A DNA stretch of 64,000 bases from Methylotenera sp. (GTDB taxonomy: Bacteria > Pseudomonadota > Gammaproteobacteria > Burkholderiales > Methylophilaceae): positions 78,176-142,175 of the forward strand of contig JAHRYP010000002.1 of the NCBI GenBank assembly GCA_020622105.1, given 5' to 3'. Below are positions 25,262-34,100 of this stretch, piece by piece. The notes below the pieces were generated by a model. That model did not search any database. It was not told where the DNA came from and was given only the letters and a program-made list of their open reading frames with translations. The translations under genes and the position numbers were made by a program. Every line of letters begins with the position of its first letter. Within the stretch, counting starts at the first letter, position 1.

Positions 25262-27206
25262 ACAAGTTTCTCACTCAATGCTCAATGACATACTGATTGA
25301 ACTTGAGCACGATATAAAAGATAAAAACCTACAGCACTTCTACATAAGGCTGGGGGCTAATTTCTATGCTATTTATTCTTTGTTTCATCAACTCTATGGC
25401 CAGCGCCCGAACTTTAAGCATCAGATGCACCAACTGGTTAAAACGCTCACGCGCTCTTACATGGCAAGACCGCAACCGTTACGCAAACTGGATCTGGCAC
25501 GTGAAAAAGATCACAACTGGTTTCTCAGTCAAAAATGGGTAGGTTATGCACTTTACTGCAAAGAGTTTTCTGGTGATTTAGTCGGTTTACAAAAACACCT
25601 GGGCTACTTACAGGATCTAGGTATCAACATGCTGCATGTCATGCCGATTCTGGATTGCCCAAAAGATAAAAGTGATGGTGGCTATGCTGTACGTGATTTC
25701 AGAAAAATAAGCCCTGAAGTTGGGTCACTGAATGACTTGGATGCCTTAGTCAAAAATCTGAAAAAAAACGGCATGCTGCTGGCGCTTGATGTGGTGGTTA
25801 ATCACACGTCTGATGAGCATGAATGGGCGATAAAGGCACGTAGCGGGGATAAAACCTATCAGGACTATTACCATGTGTATGACAACCGCGAAATACCGGA
25901 TATGTTTGAGGAAACCATGCCTGAAATATTTCCAGAAACTTCACCCGGTAACTTCACCTGGGATGCGGACATGGGTAAGTGGGTGATGACTGTGTTCAAT
26001 AGCTTCCAGTGGGATCTCAACTACAAGAACCCGGCCGTATTTATCGAAATGGTTGATATTATTTTATTCTGGGCCAACCACGGGGCAGACATCGTGCGGC
26101 TTGATGCTGTGGCTTTTCTTTGGAAGAAAATAGGCAGCACTTGCCAGAATGAACGTGAAGCACATCTTATTTTACAACTGATGAAAGATTGCTGCCAAGT
26201 CACCGCACCCGGCGTACTGTTCATTGCAGAGGCAATTGTGGCCCCTGTAGAAGTGATTAAATACTTTGGTGAAGATGCCATTAATGCCAAAGAATGCGAA
26301 ATCGCCTACAACGCCACCCTTATGGCGTTGTTATGGGATGCAGTAGCAACCAAGAAGGCCACGTTGCTAAACCTTGGCATTAGGAGTATTCCAGATAAAT
26401 TGGAGCGTGCAACCTGGCTCAATTATGCGCGCTGCCATGATGACATAGGCCTTGGTTTCGACGATAACGATATCCGCCTCGCTGGCTACGATCCTCGGTT
26501 ACATCGAAAATTTCTGGTGGATTACTATACTGGCAACCACAAGGCATCATCAGCCAGAGGTGTTGCTTTCGGCATCAACAGAAGAAGTGGCGACGCCAGA
26601 ATTGCAGGCTCTTTAGCTTCGCTGGCGGGCTTGGAATCAGCGATTGAAGCTAATGATCCGATCGCTATACAAGAAGCTGTCCGCACTATTCTGCTCTTGC
26701 ACAGCATGATTCTCGCCTTTGGCGGCATCCCTCTTATATATTATGGCGATGCAATCGGTGCGCTCAATGATATTTCGTATCTGCTTGATGAATATAAACA
26801 GAAAGATAGCCGCTGGGTACACCGGCCTAAAATGAATTGGGATAAAGCCAAGTTACGAAATATACATGGCAGTATTGAGCAAAAGGTTTTCAGCGGGCTG
26901 AAAAAGATGATCGCTGTACGCAAAGAAATTAGTGCGTTTGCCGACCATAATAATCGTGAACTACTGGAAGTTGAAAACCCGCATCTATTCGTATTTTCGC
27001 GATTCGATAATATCAACACCAATTCGCGCGTATTGGTAATCGGCAATTTTGATAGCAGGCCACAGCCGCTGAATATCGAAGCCCTCCGTAAAAAAGGTTT
27101 CTTTCAACATCACACAGCTAGGGATCTGCATAGCGGTGACAATATCGAACTGCAGGATAATACGCTTGAAGTTCCTGCATTGAGCTTCTACTGGCTGCAA
27201 ACTTAA
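25254..27206 (+). CDS. ams: Amylosucrase (GH13 family)
   Basis: The protein has 650 residues, the normal amylosucrase length. An N-terminal helical domain (about 1-90) precedes the (beta/alpha)8 barrel. Catalytic segments seen are the region I motif LDVVVNHTSDEHEWA, the nucleophile Asp in IVRLDAVAFLW, the acid/base Glu in FIAEAIVAP and the transition-state Asp in CHDDIGLGF. YYHVYDNREIPDMFEETMPEIFP is typical of the amylosucrase B domain. It uses sucrose to build alpha-1,4 glucan and frees fructose, the substrate of the damaged fructokinase upstream. It follows sps with an 8-base overlap. Confidence 0.93.
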   Translation: MYEQVSHSMLNDILIELEHDIKDKNLQHFYIRLGANFYAIYSLFHQLYGQRPNFKHQMHQLVKTLTRSYMARPQPLRKLDLAREKDHNWFLSQKWVGYALYCKEFSGDLVGLQKHLGYLQDLGINMLHVMPILDCPKDKSDGGYAVRDFRKISPEVGSLNDLDALVKNLKKNGMLLALDVVVNHTSDEHEWAIKARSGDKTYQDYYHVYDNREIPDMFEETMPEIFPETSPGNFTWDADMGKWVMTVFNSFQWDLNYKNPAVFIEMVDIILFWANHGADIVRLDAVAFLWKKIGSTCQNEREAHLILQLMKDCCQVTAPGVLFIAEAIVAPVEVIKYFGEDAINAKECEIAYNATLMALLWDAVATKKATLLNLGIRSIPDKLERATWLNYARCHDDIGLGFDDNDIRLAGYDPRLHRKFLVDYYTGNHKASSARGVAFGINRRSGDARIAGSLASLAGLESAIEANDPIAIQEAVRTILLLHSMILAFGGIPLIYYGDAIGALNDISYLLDEYKQKDSRWVHRPKMNWDKAKLRNIHGSIEQKVFSGLKKMIAVRKEISAFADHNNRELLEVENPHLFVFSRFDNINTNSRVLVIGNFDSRPQPLNIEALRKKGFFQHHTARDLHSGDNIELQDNTLEVPALSFYWLQT

Positions 27207-27449
27207 AGTGAGACTGGAGTCTGGTGAGAGACCAGAATGAAGGTTCGCACAACGGACTAACCTGAACAATCTGCAGCAGGCGCATTGTCTAGGCAATATG
27301 TGACATGAATATAGCAGTGATAGGCTTACCAGAAAACCAGAGACCTCCTGCTGAGTCACTTAATTCATCACTCATAAAGCAAGCTATGGTTTAACCATTA
27401 GCCCGCTACCAATCTGTCAGTTTTACAAAATAAAGCAATAGGAGTCAAC
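27207..27449 (+). other. Spacer between amylosucrase and the MscS gene
   Basis: These 243 bases show no ORF, no strong hairpin and no clear promoter. An AGGAG site near 27441 belongs to the MscS gene. Confidence 0.4.
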
Positions 27450-28360
27450 ATGGAAAATATAATTGCCATCTTCGGTTTGAACGACCCCTCAGCATTATGG
27501 GCGATCATTAAAACAATGCTGCGCATCCTGCTAATTTTATTAGTTGCAGGAATTTTAATGAAATTCAGCGCCAAACTGATTATCACGTTAAAACTTCACT
27601 TAAGAGACCGAGCGCTAGATGATGCTGAAGAATTAAAGCGTATTGATACTGTGGGTCGCGTTTTTCGCTACATCGCCACCATCGTTATCGCCATTATCGC
27701 TATTGTTGAAGTCCTGCACGAACTTGGTATCTCCATCGCACCTATTTTAGCGGCTGCTGGCGTAGTGGGTGTAGCCGTAGGTTTTGGCGCGCAAAGTTTG
27801 ATCAAGGATTACTTCAACGGGTTTTTCCTGCTGCTGGAAAACCAGATCAGACAAGGTGATGTAGTTGATGCTGGCGGCAAGGCGGGTCTGGTAGAAGAAG
27901 TCACACTTAGATATATCAAAATGCGGGATTACAGCGGCAATGTGCATTTCGTTCCCAATGGCACAATTACGACTGTTACCAATATGAGTCGGGGCTTTGC
28001 TCAAGCCGTGATAGACGTAGGTGTGGCCTATCGCGAAAATGTCGACGAGGTCATGCAAGTCATGATATCCGTTGGTGAAGACCACGTACAGACGACAACT
28101 TCGTTCAGGTTTGAACAATCGAGATGGCCGGGATCGAACAGCTGGATAACTCATCAGTCGTCATTCGTTGCCGTTTCAAAGTCATGCCTTTGGAGCAATG
28201 GGGGGTGAGACGAGAGTTTCTTAAACGTATCAAGACCGCATTTGATAAACAAGGTATCGAGCTTCCCTACCCTCACCTGACAATTTACCCAGGTCAATGC
28301 AAAGATGGTTCCGCACCAGCCTTTAATGTGCAAAGTCTTCGGCATGAAGCTAACAAGTAA
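27450..28360 (+). pseudogene. MscS-type mechanosensitive channel, disrupted by frameshift and stop
   Basis: The first 210 or so codons read as a small MscS channel with one or two transmembrane helices, a pore helix region (GISIAPILAAAGVVGVAVGFGAQSLIKDYFNGFFLLLENQIRQGDVV) and the beta domain (VEEVTLRYIKMRDYSGNVHFVPNGTITTVTNMSRG). After VISVGED the frame changes. The true continuation (TDDNFVQV, then TIEMAGIEQLDNSSVVIRCRF ... PYPHLTIY) lies in another frame, separated by a one-base loss around 28081-28088 and interrupted by a TGA at 28112-28114. Read with one base restored, the locus is 304 codons. Two lesions make this a pseudogene, or poor-quality sequence. The channel would release solutes on osmotic downshock. 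Confidence 0.82.
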
Positions 28361-28580
28361 TTAACTTAATAAACAAAAAGATAGCGAAATTGCAGCTTAA
28401 CTTACTATTAGGCACCAGATGCTATGTTTTATGAATCGCCAGCAGGTCACGGTCTCATTTTCATGGCTGATAAAGTTAATATATCTGTCATATTAAGTAA
28501 TTTACTTATATTCAATAGGGGTATTATTCACTAGTATGTTGCAACTAATCATTACTAATTTTTAGTAAGGAGGTATCAAA
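28361..28580. other. AT-rich spacer upstream of the 92-residue gene
   Basis: These 220 bases hold no gene. A strong AAGGAGG site at about 28567-28573 serves the next gene. No defined promoter can be called. Confidence 0.35.
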
Positions 28581-28859
28581 ATGACATTCAGCAAAACAAA
28601 TTATCATATGCATGATGTTTTACGTATATTTGGTAAAGTTAAAATGCAGGATGGTTCAGAATACAGGGGCTTTGTTTATGCTCACAGAGGGCAGAGGCTA
28701 CAAGACTTACTCAATGATGGCCGAGATTTCATCCCGATTGAACTAGTCAAAGACTACCAACCAGACACAGGTACTATTGGGCACGTTTTAATATCAAAAC
28801 GCTTCATTATTTCATTCGAAGAAATAAGAGTTAATAAAGAAAATGCACCCTTGGTATAG
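28581..28859 (+). CDS. Hypothetical 92-residue protein
   Basis: A perfect AAGGAGG ribosome-binding site precedes the ATG, so the gene is very likely translated. The sequence has a beta-rich centre (LRIFGKVKMQDGSEYRGFVYAHRGQRLQDLLNDGRDFIPIELV) that could form a small barrel, and no membrane segment. I do not recognise the family. It sits between the broken MscS gene and the tRNA-like scar. Confidence 0.6.
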   Translation: MTFSKTNYHMHDVLRIFGKVKMQDGSEYRGFVYAHRGQRLQDLLNDGRDFIPIELVKDYQPDTGTIGHVLISKRFIISFEEIRVNKENAPLV

Positions 28860-28972
28860 CTGATATAGATAGTCGTTAAAGGCTACCAAGTCAAAGTCTA
28901 CACAGTCGCTGCATGACAAAAATGACTTCTTGTTGCTAACAAATCCCGCAGAGCATTGATTTCACTCGTGCC

Positions 28973-29028
28973 GCCCCGGCCCGAGTCGAACGTGTGACCC
29001 TTCTCTTAAGAGGCATTATCCCAGCTAC
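28973..29028 (-). pseudogene. Degenerate tRNA-like fragment (tRNA-Arg 3' half remnant)
   Basis: The stretch contains 15 bases identical to the tRNA-Arg gene (TCGAACGTGTGACCC at 28986-29000, versus 30577-30591), flanked by further similarity through the anticodon arm and an AGCTAC box. The acceptor and D stems cannot form. It has the same orientation as the tRNA and lies beyond its 3' end, as expected for the distal attachment repeat of an integrated element. Confidence 0.5.
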
Positions 29029-29142
29029 AGCAAACATTGCCTTGCCCTCCTCCGTTCATGTTTAACGCTACATCAAATGCAATGTTTCAGCTTAAGTGAT
29101 ATTCTTTTTAAAAAAACTAATAAGTGAATCGACCAGTCCTTA

Positions 29143-29967
29143 CTAGACACTTTCTTGCCTACTGAAGTATTGCCTTTCAAATTCTACTGGAGAAAGCCGA
29201 TTGGCGTAACTATGTCGGCGTCTTGGGTTGTAGAACATCTCGATATAATCAAACACATCCTGCCTTGCATTCTCTCGCGTTAAATATGTTTTACGACGTA
29301 TGCGTTCACGTTTCAGTAACTGGAAAAAGCTCTCAGCGACAGCGTTATCATAACAATTGCCACGCCGACTCTGGCTGGCGCATAGGTTGTGAGCTTTTAA
29401 AAAATCCTGCCACTCATAACTGTTGAATTGACTGCCTTGGTCCGAATGAATAATGACTTGTTGCTCTGGTTGCCTGCGCCAAACCGCCATCAGTAGCGCA
29501 TTGATCGCCAGCTCGCTTTCCATGCGCGGTTGCATTGACCAGCCAATCACTTGGCGCGAGAACAGATCCAATACCACAGCAAGATAGAGCCAACCTTCAT
29601 GGGTGCGGATGTAGGTAATATCTGTCACCCATATCTTGTTAGGCTCGGTAACATTAAACTGCTGCGCAACATGATTAGGCACGACGGTTGATGGCCGACT
29701 GTAGCGAGTACCAGGGCGACGACGATAACCGGTTTGAGAGCGTAATCCCTCAGTGCGCATCAGTCGATACACACGGTGTCTACTACAACGTTCCCCCGTA
29801 TCACGCATATCATCGGTTACCTTGCGGTAGCCATAGACGCCACCGCTTTCCAGCCAGAACTGCTTAATCAGGCCTAATAACCTGGAGTCTTCACGCTGGC
29901 GGGCCGATGTAGGTGATGTGCGCCATGCATAGTAACCGCTGGGATGCACATTCATCACGCGGCACAT
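29143..29967 (-). CDS. IS3-family transposase OrfB (DDE integrase domain)
   Basis: The protein has 274 residues as an independent reading frame and continues upstream, without a stop, into the -1 frame of orfA. It begins MCRVMNVHPSGYYAW (HTH_21 region). The rve integrase core then shows the catalytic triad as WVTDITYI (Asp), IIHSDQGSQF (Asp) and NAVAESFFQLLK (Glu), ending in FDYIEMFYNPRRRHSYANRLSPVEFE. All catalytic residues are present, so the element could be active. It is probably made mainly as an OrfAB fusion by frameshifting. Confidence 0.9.
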   Translation of the reverse strand: MCRVMNVHPSGYYAWRTSPTSARQREDSRLLGLIKQFWLESGGVYGYRKVTDDMRDTGERCSRHRVYRLMRTEGLRSQTGYRRRPGTRYSRPSTVVPNHVAQQFNVTEPNKIWVTDITYIRTHEGWLYLAVVLDLFSRQVIGWSMQPRMESELAINALLMAVWRRQPEQQVIIHSDQGSQFNSYEWQDFLKAHNLCASQSRRGNCYDNAVAESFFQLLKRERIRRKTYLTRENARQDVFDYIEMFYNPRRRHSYANRLSPVEFERQYFSRQESV

Positions 29968-30014
29968 GCGTCGTACGGAATGCTCCGACTCGTGGTTGCG
30001 GATGAATGCGTACC

Positions 30015-30293
30015 TTACTGGGATTCTCTGGCAAAGTACGCGGCGGCCTTTTTTAGGATGTCACGTTCTTCTGTGATTCGTTTAAGCTCAGATTGCAGAC
30101 GTTTGATTGTAGCCTGCTGGTCATCAGAGGCCATTCTCACTGGCTCGGGTTGGCTGTATTTCTTCACCCATGCATAAAGACTGTGGGTTGAGACACCAAG
30201 CCTTGCTGAAACCTCTGCAACAGGAAAATGCCGCTCAGTAATTTGTTTGATAGCTTCTAGTTTGAATTCTTCTGTAAATCTTTTGCTAACCAT
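30015..30293 (-). CDS. IS3-family transposase OrfA
   Basis: This 92-residue DNA-binding protein has a helix-turn-helix (about residues 4-45; FTEEFKLEAIKQITERHFPVAEVSARLGVSTHSLYAWVKKY) and a leucine-zipper-like helix (about 60-85; IKRLQSELKRITEERDILKKAAAYF). The slippery heptamer A AAA AAG encodes the LKK at residues 80-82, in the phase needed for a -1 shift into orfB. The upstream sequence up to the right inverted repeat should hold the element's promoter. Confidence 0.9.
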   Translation of the reverse strand: MVSKRFTEEFKLEAIKQITERHFPVAEVSARLGVSTHSLYAWVKKYSQPEPVRMASDDQQATIKRLQSELKRITEERDILKKAAAYFARESQ

Positions 30294-30357
30294 TTGATGC
30301 TCCTTTTAAGCGTAATTATGAGGCTTAAAAGTGTCTACTGCATCTTGGTCGATTCAA

Positions 30358-30498
30358 ACTACCCAAGGTCAAATAACCTTGGAGATAGATGAATTAATTC
30401 CTACTAAGGAATTGCTAGTTAAACTAGGTGCTAAAAAAGATATAGTTGGAAATCTTAAAGCAATAGAATATCTTTGGGACTTTGATACAAATCTTTGA
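30358..30498 (+). pseudogene. Truncated C-terminal ORF next to the IS
   Basis: Directly after the IS end, 46 sense codons read TTQGQITLEIDELIPTKELL and continue through LGAKKDIVGNLKAIEYLWDF to a TGA. Codon use is AT-rich, unlike the neighbours. No start codon or ribosome-binding site exists, and the missing N-terminal half is not on the other side of the IS. It looks like the tail of a foreign gene cut by an IS-linked deletion. The family is not recognised. Confidence 0.45.
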
Positions 30499-30558
30499 TA
30501 CACTAGGCTTATAAGCAACAAAAAGATAATTTATAACTCATTGATTATGAAGCAATGT

Positions 30559-30634
30559 TGGTGCCCCCTACACGAATCGAACGTGTGACCCTCCCCTTAG
30601 GAGGGGGATGCTCTATCCACTGAGCTACGGGGGC
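30559..30634 (-). tRNA. tRNA-Arg (anticodon CCT)
   Basis: This is a 76-base cloverleaf. The acceptor stem GCCCCCG pairs with the 3' side ending in an encoded CCA, the D arm is GCTCAGTGGATAGAGC, and the anticodon stem TCCCC/GGGGA holds the loop CTCCTAA (anticodon CCT at 34-36). The T arm CACACG-TTCGATT-CGTGT is intact. It reads AGG codons. Its 3' end faces the IS and the degenerate tRNA copy. Confidence 0.93.
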
Positions 30635-30698
30635 TTGTAATGCAGGGCGCGTAGTATAAGGCTTTTAATGCCTTAAATAAATACGATTATAAATGGAA

Positions 30699-30744
30699 AC
30701 ATGGCGCACTTGCACAGTAAAACCTATGCACAAGTGCGCCATGT
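30699..30744 (-). terminator. Strong hairpin after the metal-efflux operon
   Basis: ACATGGCGCACTTG and its exact complement form a 14-base-pair stem about 35 bases beyond the stop of the PII-like gene. On the minus strand it is followed by TTCCATTTATAATCG, which is only moderately T-rich. Confidence 0.6.
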
Positions 30745-30779
30745 AAATATTACATGATTAAAAGTAAGTTTTTAGTTAC

Positions 30780-31115
30780 TTAACAATCAATCACTTTAAT
30801 CTGTTCAGATAACCTGATAAAGCGTTCTACCGATGTTACCCATACAATGCCATCGCCAACCTGCCCGGTGTGCCCTACTTCTACAATAATCTGCAACACG
30901 CCTTCGAGCATATCATCCGGTACGATCATTTCAATGTGAATTTTAGGGCTATAATCAGTTAACTCTTCTCTGATTCCTTGCTCCGGTTTTGCCACATAGT
31001 GGCCGCAACCTTCTACTTTACTGATAGTCATGCCCGGAAACGCCTTGATATTGCGCAGGGCTGAACGGATTTTTGGCAAGCGGTGCGGCTGTATAACTGC
31101 CTTGATTTCTTTCAT
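30780..31115 (-). CDS. PII-like protein associated with the RND efflux operon
   Basis: The protein has 111 residues from the ATG at 31115, which has an AAAGGAG site; the frame can extend to 31181, overlapping czcA. The PII fold is clear from MKEIKAVIQPHRLPKIRSAL at the start and VGDGIVWVTSVERFIRL near the end. The T-loop reads GCGHYVAKPEQGIREELTDYSPKIHIE, without the TELYRGAEY segment that carries the uridylylated Tyr in GlnB/GlnK. It is therefore probably not a nitrogen sensor but a PII-like partner of the metal pump. It is the last gene of the czcCBA-type operon. Confidence 0.85.
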   Translation of the reverse strand: MKEIKAVIQPHRLPKIRSALRNIKAFPGMTISKVEGCGHYVAKPEQGIREELTDYSPKIHIEMIVPDDMLEGVLQIIVEVGHTGQVGDGIVWVTSVERFIRLSEQIKVIDC

Positions 31116-31155
31116 TACAGAAACTCCTTTATCTTTTGCATTATTATCTTGTGCA

Positions 31156-34100
31156 TTATGCTTCGATTCTTGATTCTTCAAACCTGCGGTACAAGGTTGG
31201 CACCACTACCAGAGTCAGCAGTGTTGAGCTGATCAGGCCGCCAATCACTACAATCGCCAATGGTCGCTGAATTTCAGAGCCTGGGCCTGTAGCAAACAGG
31301 AATGGCACCAGCGCCAGCATGGCAACGGTTGCCGTCATCATCACTGGCCTGAACCTTTGTTTACAACCTTCCACAATCGATTCGATCTGGCCTTTACCTT
31401 CATCGCGTAATGAACGTATATAAGACACCAGCACTACACCGTTCAGCACCGCAATACCCCATAAGGCAATGAAACCAACAGATGCCGGCACAGAGAGGTA
31501 CTCACCGGTGACCAGCAGCGCAAAGATACCGCCGATGGAGGCAAACGGCAGAATCATGATAATCATCGTGGCATACCTTACTGAATTAAACAGCAGGAAC
31601 AGCAGGAAGAAAATCGCCGCAATGGTAATTGGCACAATAATCATCAGGTGATTTAAAGCGCGCTCCATGTTCTGGAACTGGCCGCCGTACTCAAGATAAT
31701 AACCGTCTGGCAGTTTGAGCTGCTTATCCAGCGTTTGCTGTAATTCCGCAACAAAGCCACCCAGGTCACGATCTCTTACGTTAATTGCCACCACAATACG
31801 GCGTTTGCCTAACTCACGACTGATTTGCGCCGGGCCGTCTTTAATCTCGATCTTGGCCAGATCACGCAATGCAACGCGTGATCCGTTTGGCGAAGTCACC
31901 AGTATATTGCCGATCGCTTCAGTGTTATCCCTGAAACTTTCAGGGAAACGTACCGCACCGGAGAACCTGCGCTCGCCTTCATAAATTTCGGTGGCAACCT
32001 TACCGCCAATCGCAGTTTCAATGATGTCGTGAATGTCAGAGGCATTAATACCCTGACGCGCAATCGCCTGACGATTGATCGTGATGTTCAAGTATTGCTG
32101 ACCGGATACTTTTTCTACACGCAAGTCAACCGCACCTGGCACCGTGCCAGCAATTTTGGCAATTTCATCAGCCTTGCTCTTCAGCTTAGCCATATCGTCA
32201 CCAAATACCTTCACCGCTACGTCTGATCGAACACCGGTCAACAGCTCATCCACACGGTCTGAAATCGGCTGCGCCATTACGATCTGCACGCCCGGTAAAC
32301 CTTCAGACAACACTGCGGTCATCTTGTCGGCAATATCATCCTGCGTCCAGCCCTCAGGCCATTCGTCCCTTGGTTTCAGGCTGATAATCGGCGTAGATTC
32401 GTTCTGCGCTTGCGGGTCAGCCGGGCTTTCACCACGACCGATACCAGACATTGCAGATTTAACGCCCGGCACCTTTTCCATAATCAACCGCATGGCCTCG
32501 TTCTCCATCTTGATAGACTCTTCAAGCGAGATATTAGGCACGCGGTTAATACCCGGCACAATCGAGCCTTCTTTCATCTCCGGAATGAAAGAGGTACCCA
32601 GTAGCGGCACAACCAGTAACGAGATGACGAACACTGCCGTTGCTGTGGCAATGGTCTTTTTATCATTTGTAAGCGCCCAGTTAAGCAACTTCAAATAAGG
32701 GTTTTTAATCGATTGAATCAGCTTGGTGTCTTCACCTGAGCCACCCTTAAGAATGTAAGAGCAAAGCACCGGTGATAGGGTTAGTGAAATCACCAGTGAT
32801 ACAAACAAGGCAATTGCAATCGTCATCGCCAGTGGCGCAAACATCTTGCCTTCCATGCCTTCCAGCGTCATCAGCGGCAAGAACACCAGAATGATAATAC
32901 CTACGCCAAACAATACCGGCGTAGCGACTTCACTCGCTGCCTCCAGCACCACGCGCACCTTACTCTCGTTTTGCCTGTGCCCTAAATGATGGAAGGCGTT
33001 CTCAACCACCACCACCGAACCATCGACCATGAGGCCGATCGCAATCGCCAAGCCGCCCAAGGACATCAGGTTAGCGGAAATACCGTAGTAATTCATCGCC
33101 ATAAACGTAATCAGCGGCGTCAGTATGAGCGTTGCCACCACAATAATGCTGGAGCGCACATCACCCAAGAACAGGAACAGGATGAAAACCACCAGAATGA
33201 TGCCTTCGATCAGCACCTTGGTTACCGTAAACAGCGCTGCATCTACCAGCTCGCTACGGTCATAGTAAGGCACAATCTGCAAGCCATTTGGCAGCATGCC
33301 TTTGTCGTTGATTTCTTGTACACGCGCTTTAACGCGGCTTACCACTTCTTTAGCGTTACCGGCACGCATCATAATCACAATGCCGCCAACTGATTCGGTA
33401 TAACCATTTTTCAACACTGCACCAACGCGTACTTCATGCCCAAGTTTTACTTCGGCAATATCGCGCATAAAAACCGGCACACCATTTTGCTCTTTCAGCA
33501 CAATGTTACGAATATCATCCAGATTTTCAATCAGACCAACACCGCGAATCAGATACTGCTCGGCAAATTGCGGCAATACACCACCGCCGCTATTAGCATT
33601 GTTTTTAGCCAATGCCATGTAGATATCTTGCAGCTTCAAACCATAGTGGTTCATCCGGTCCGGGTTAACCAGTGCCTGATATTGCTTAACGTAACCACCT
33701 TGCGAGTTGATTTCGGCCACGCCAGGAATACCACGCAGCAACGGCCTGACTACCCAATCCTGGATAGCACGGCGTTCGGTTAAGTCTTCAGCTGTAAGTT
33801 CTTTTTCACCATCACCGGGTTTATCCAAAGTATATTGATAAACTTCACCAAGGCCAGTTGCAACAGGGCCAAGAATAGGCGTTACACCCTGTGGCATTTT
33901 TTCCATGACTTCCATCAGCCGTTCCATCACGAGCTGACGTGCAAAGTAAACATCGGTTTTGTCGGTGAATACCAGTGTAATCAAAGATAAGCCATTGCGG
34001 TTAAGCGAGCGCATTTCTATCAGACCCGGCAAACCGGTCATACTGATTTCCAGCGGCACAGTAATAAAACGCTCTACTTCTTCCGGTGACTTGCCGGTTG

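Larger units (their letters stand above)
29125..30356 (-). mobile_element. IS3-family insertion sequence
   Basis: The element is 1232 bases, bounded by imperfect inverted repeats whose tips are TGAATCGACCA (29125-29135, and the complement ending at 30356), with a further TAGACACTT match inside. It carries orfA and orfB in the -1 relation typical of IS3. The frameshift site A AAA AAG lies at 30048-30054 on the minus strand, in the correct phase. No matching target duplication is seen (bases AAG on the left, AAC on the right). Confidence 0.88.

Noticed and set aside
22935-28114. TGA as a recoded codon (Trp or selenocysteine) in the fructokinase and MscS genes
   Set aside because: Many intact genes here end in TGA (for example sps) and use TGG for Trp. 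The MscS lesion also needs a frameshift, and no selenocysteine-type hairpin was seen.
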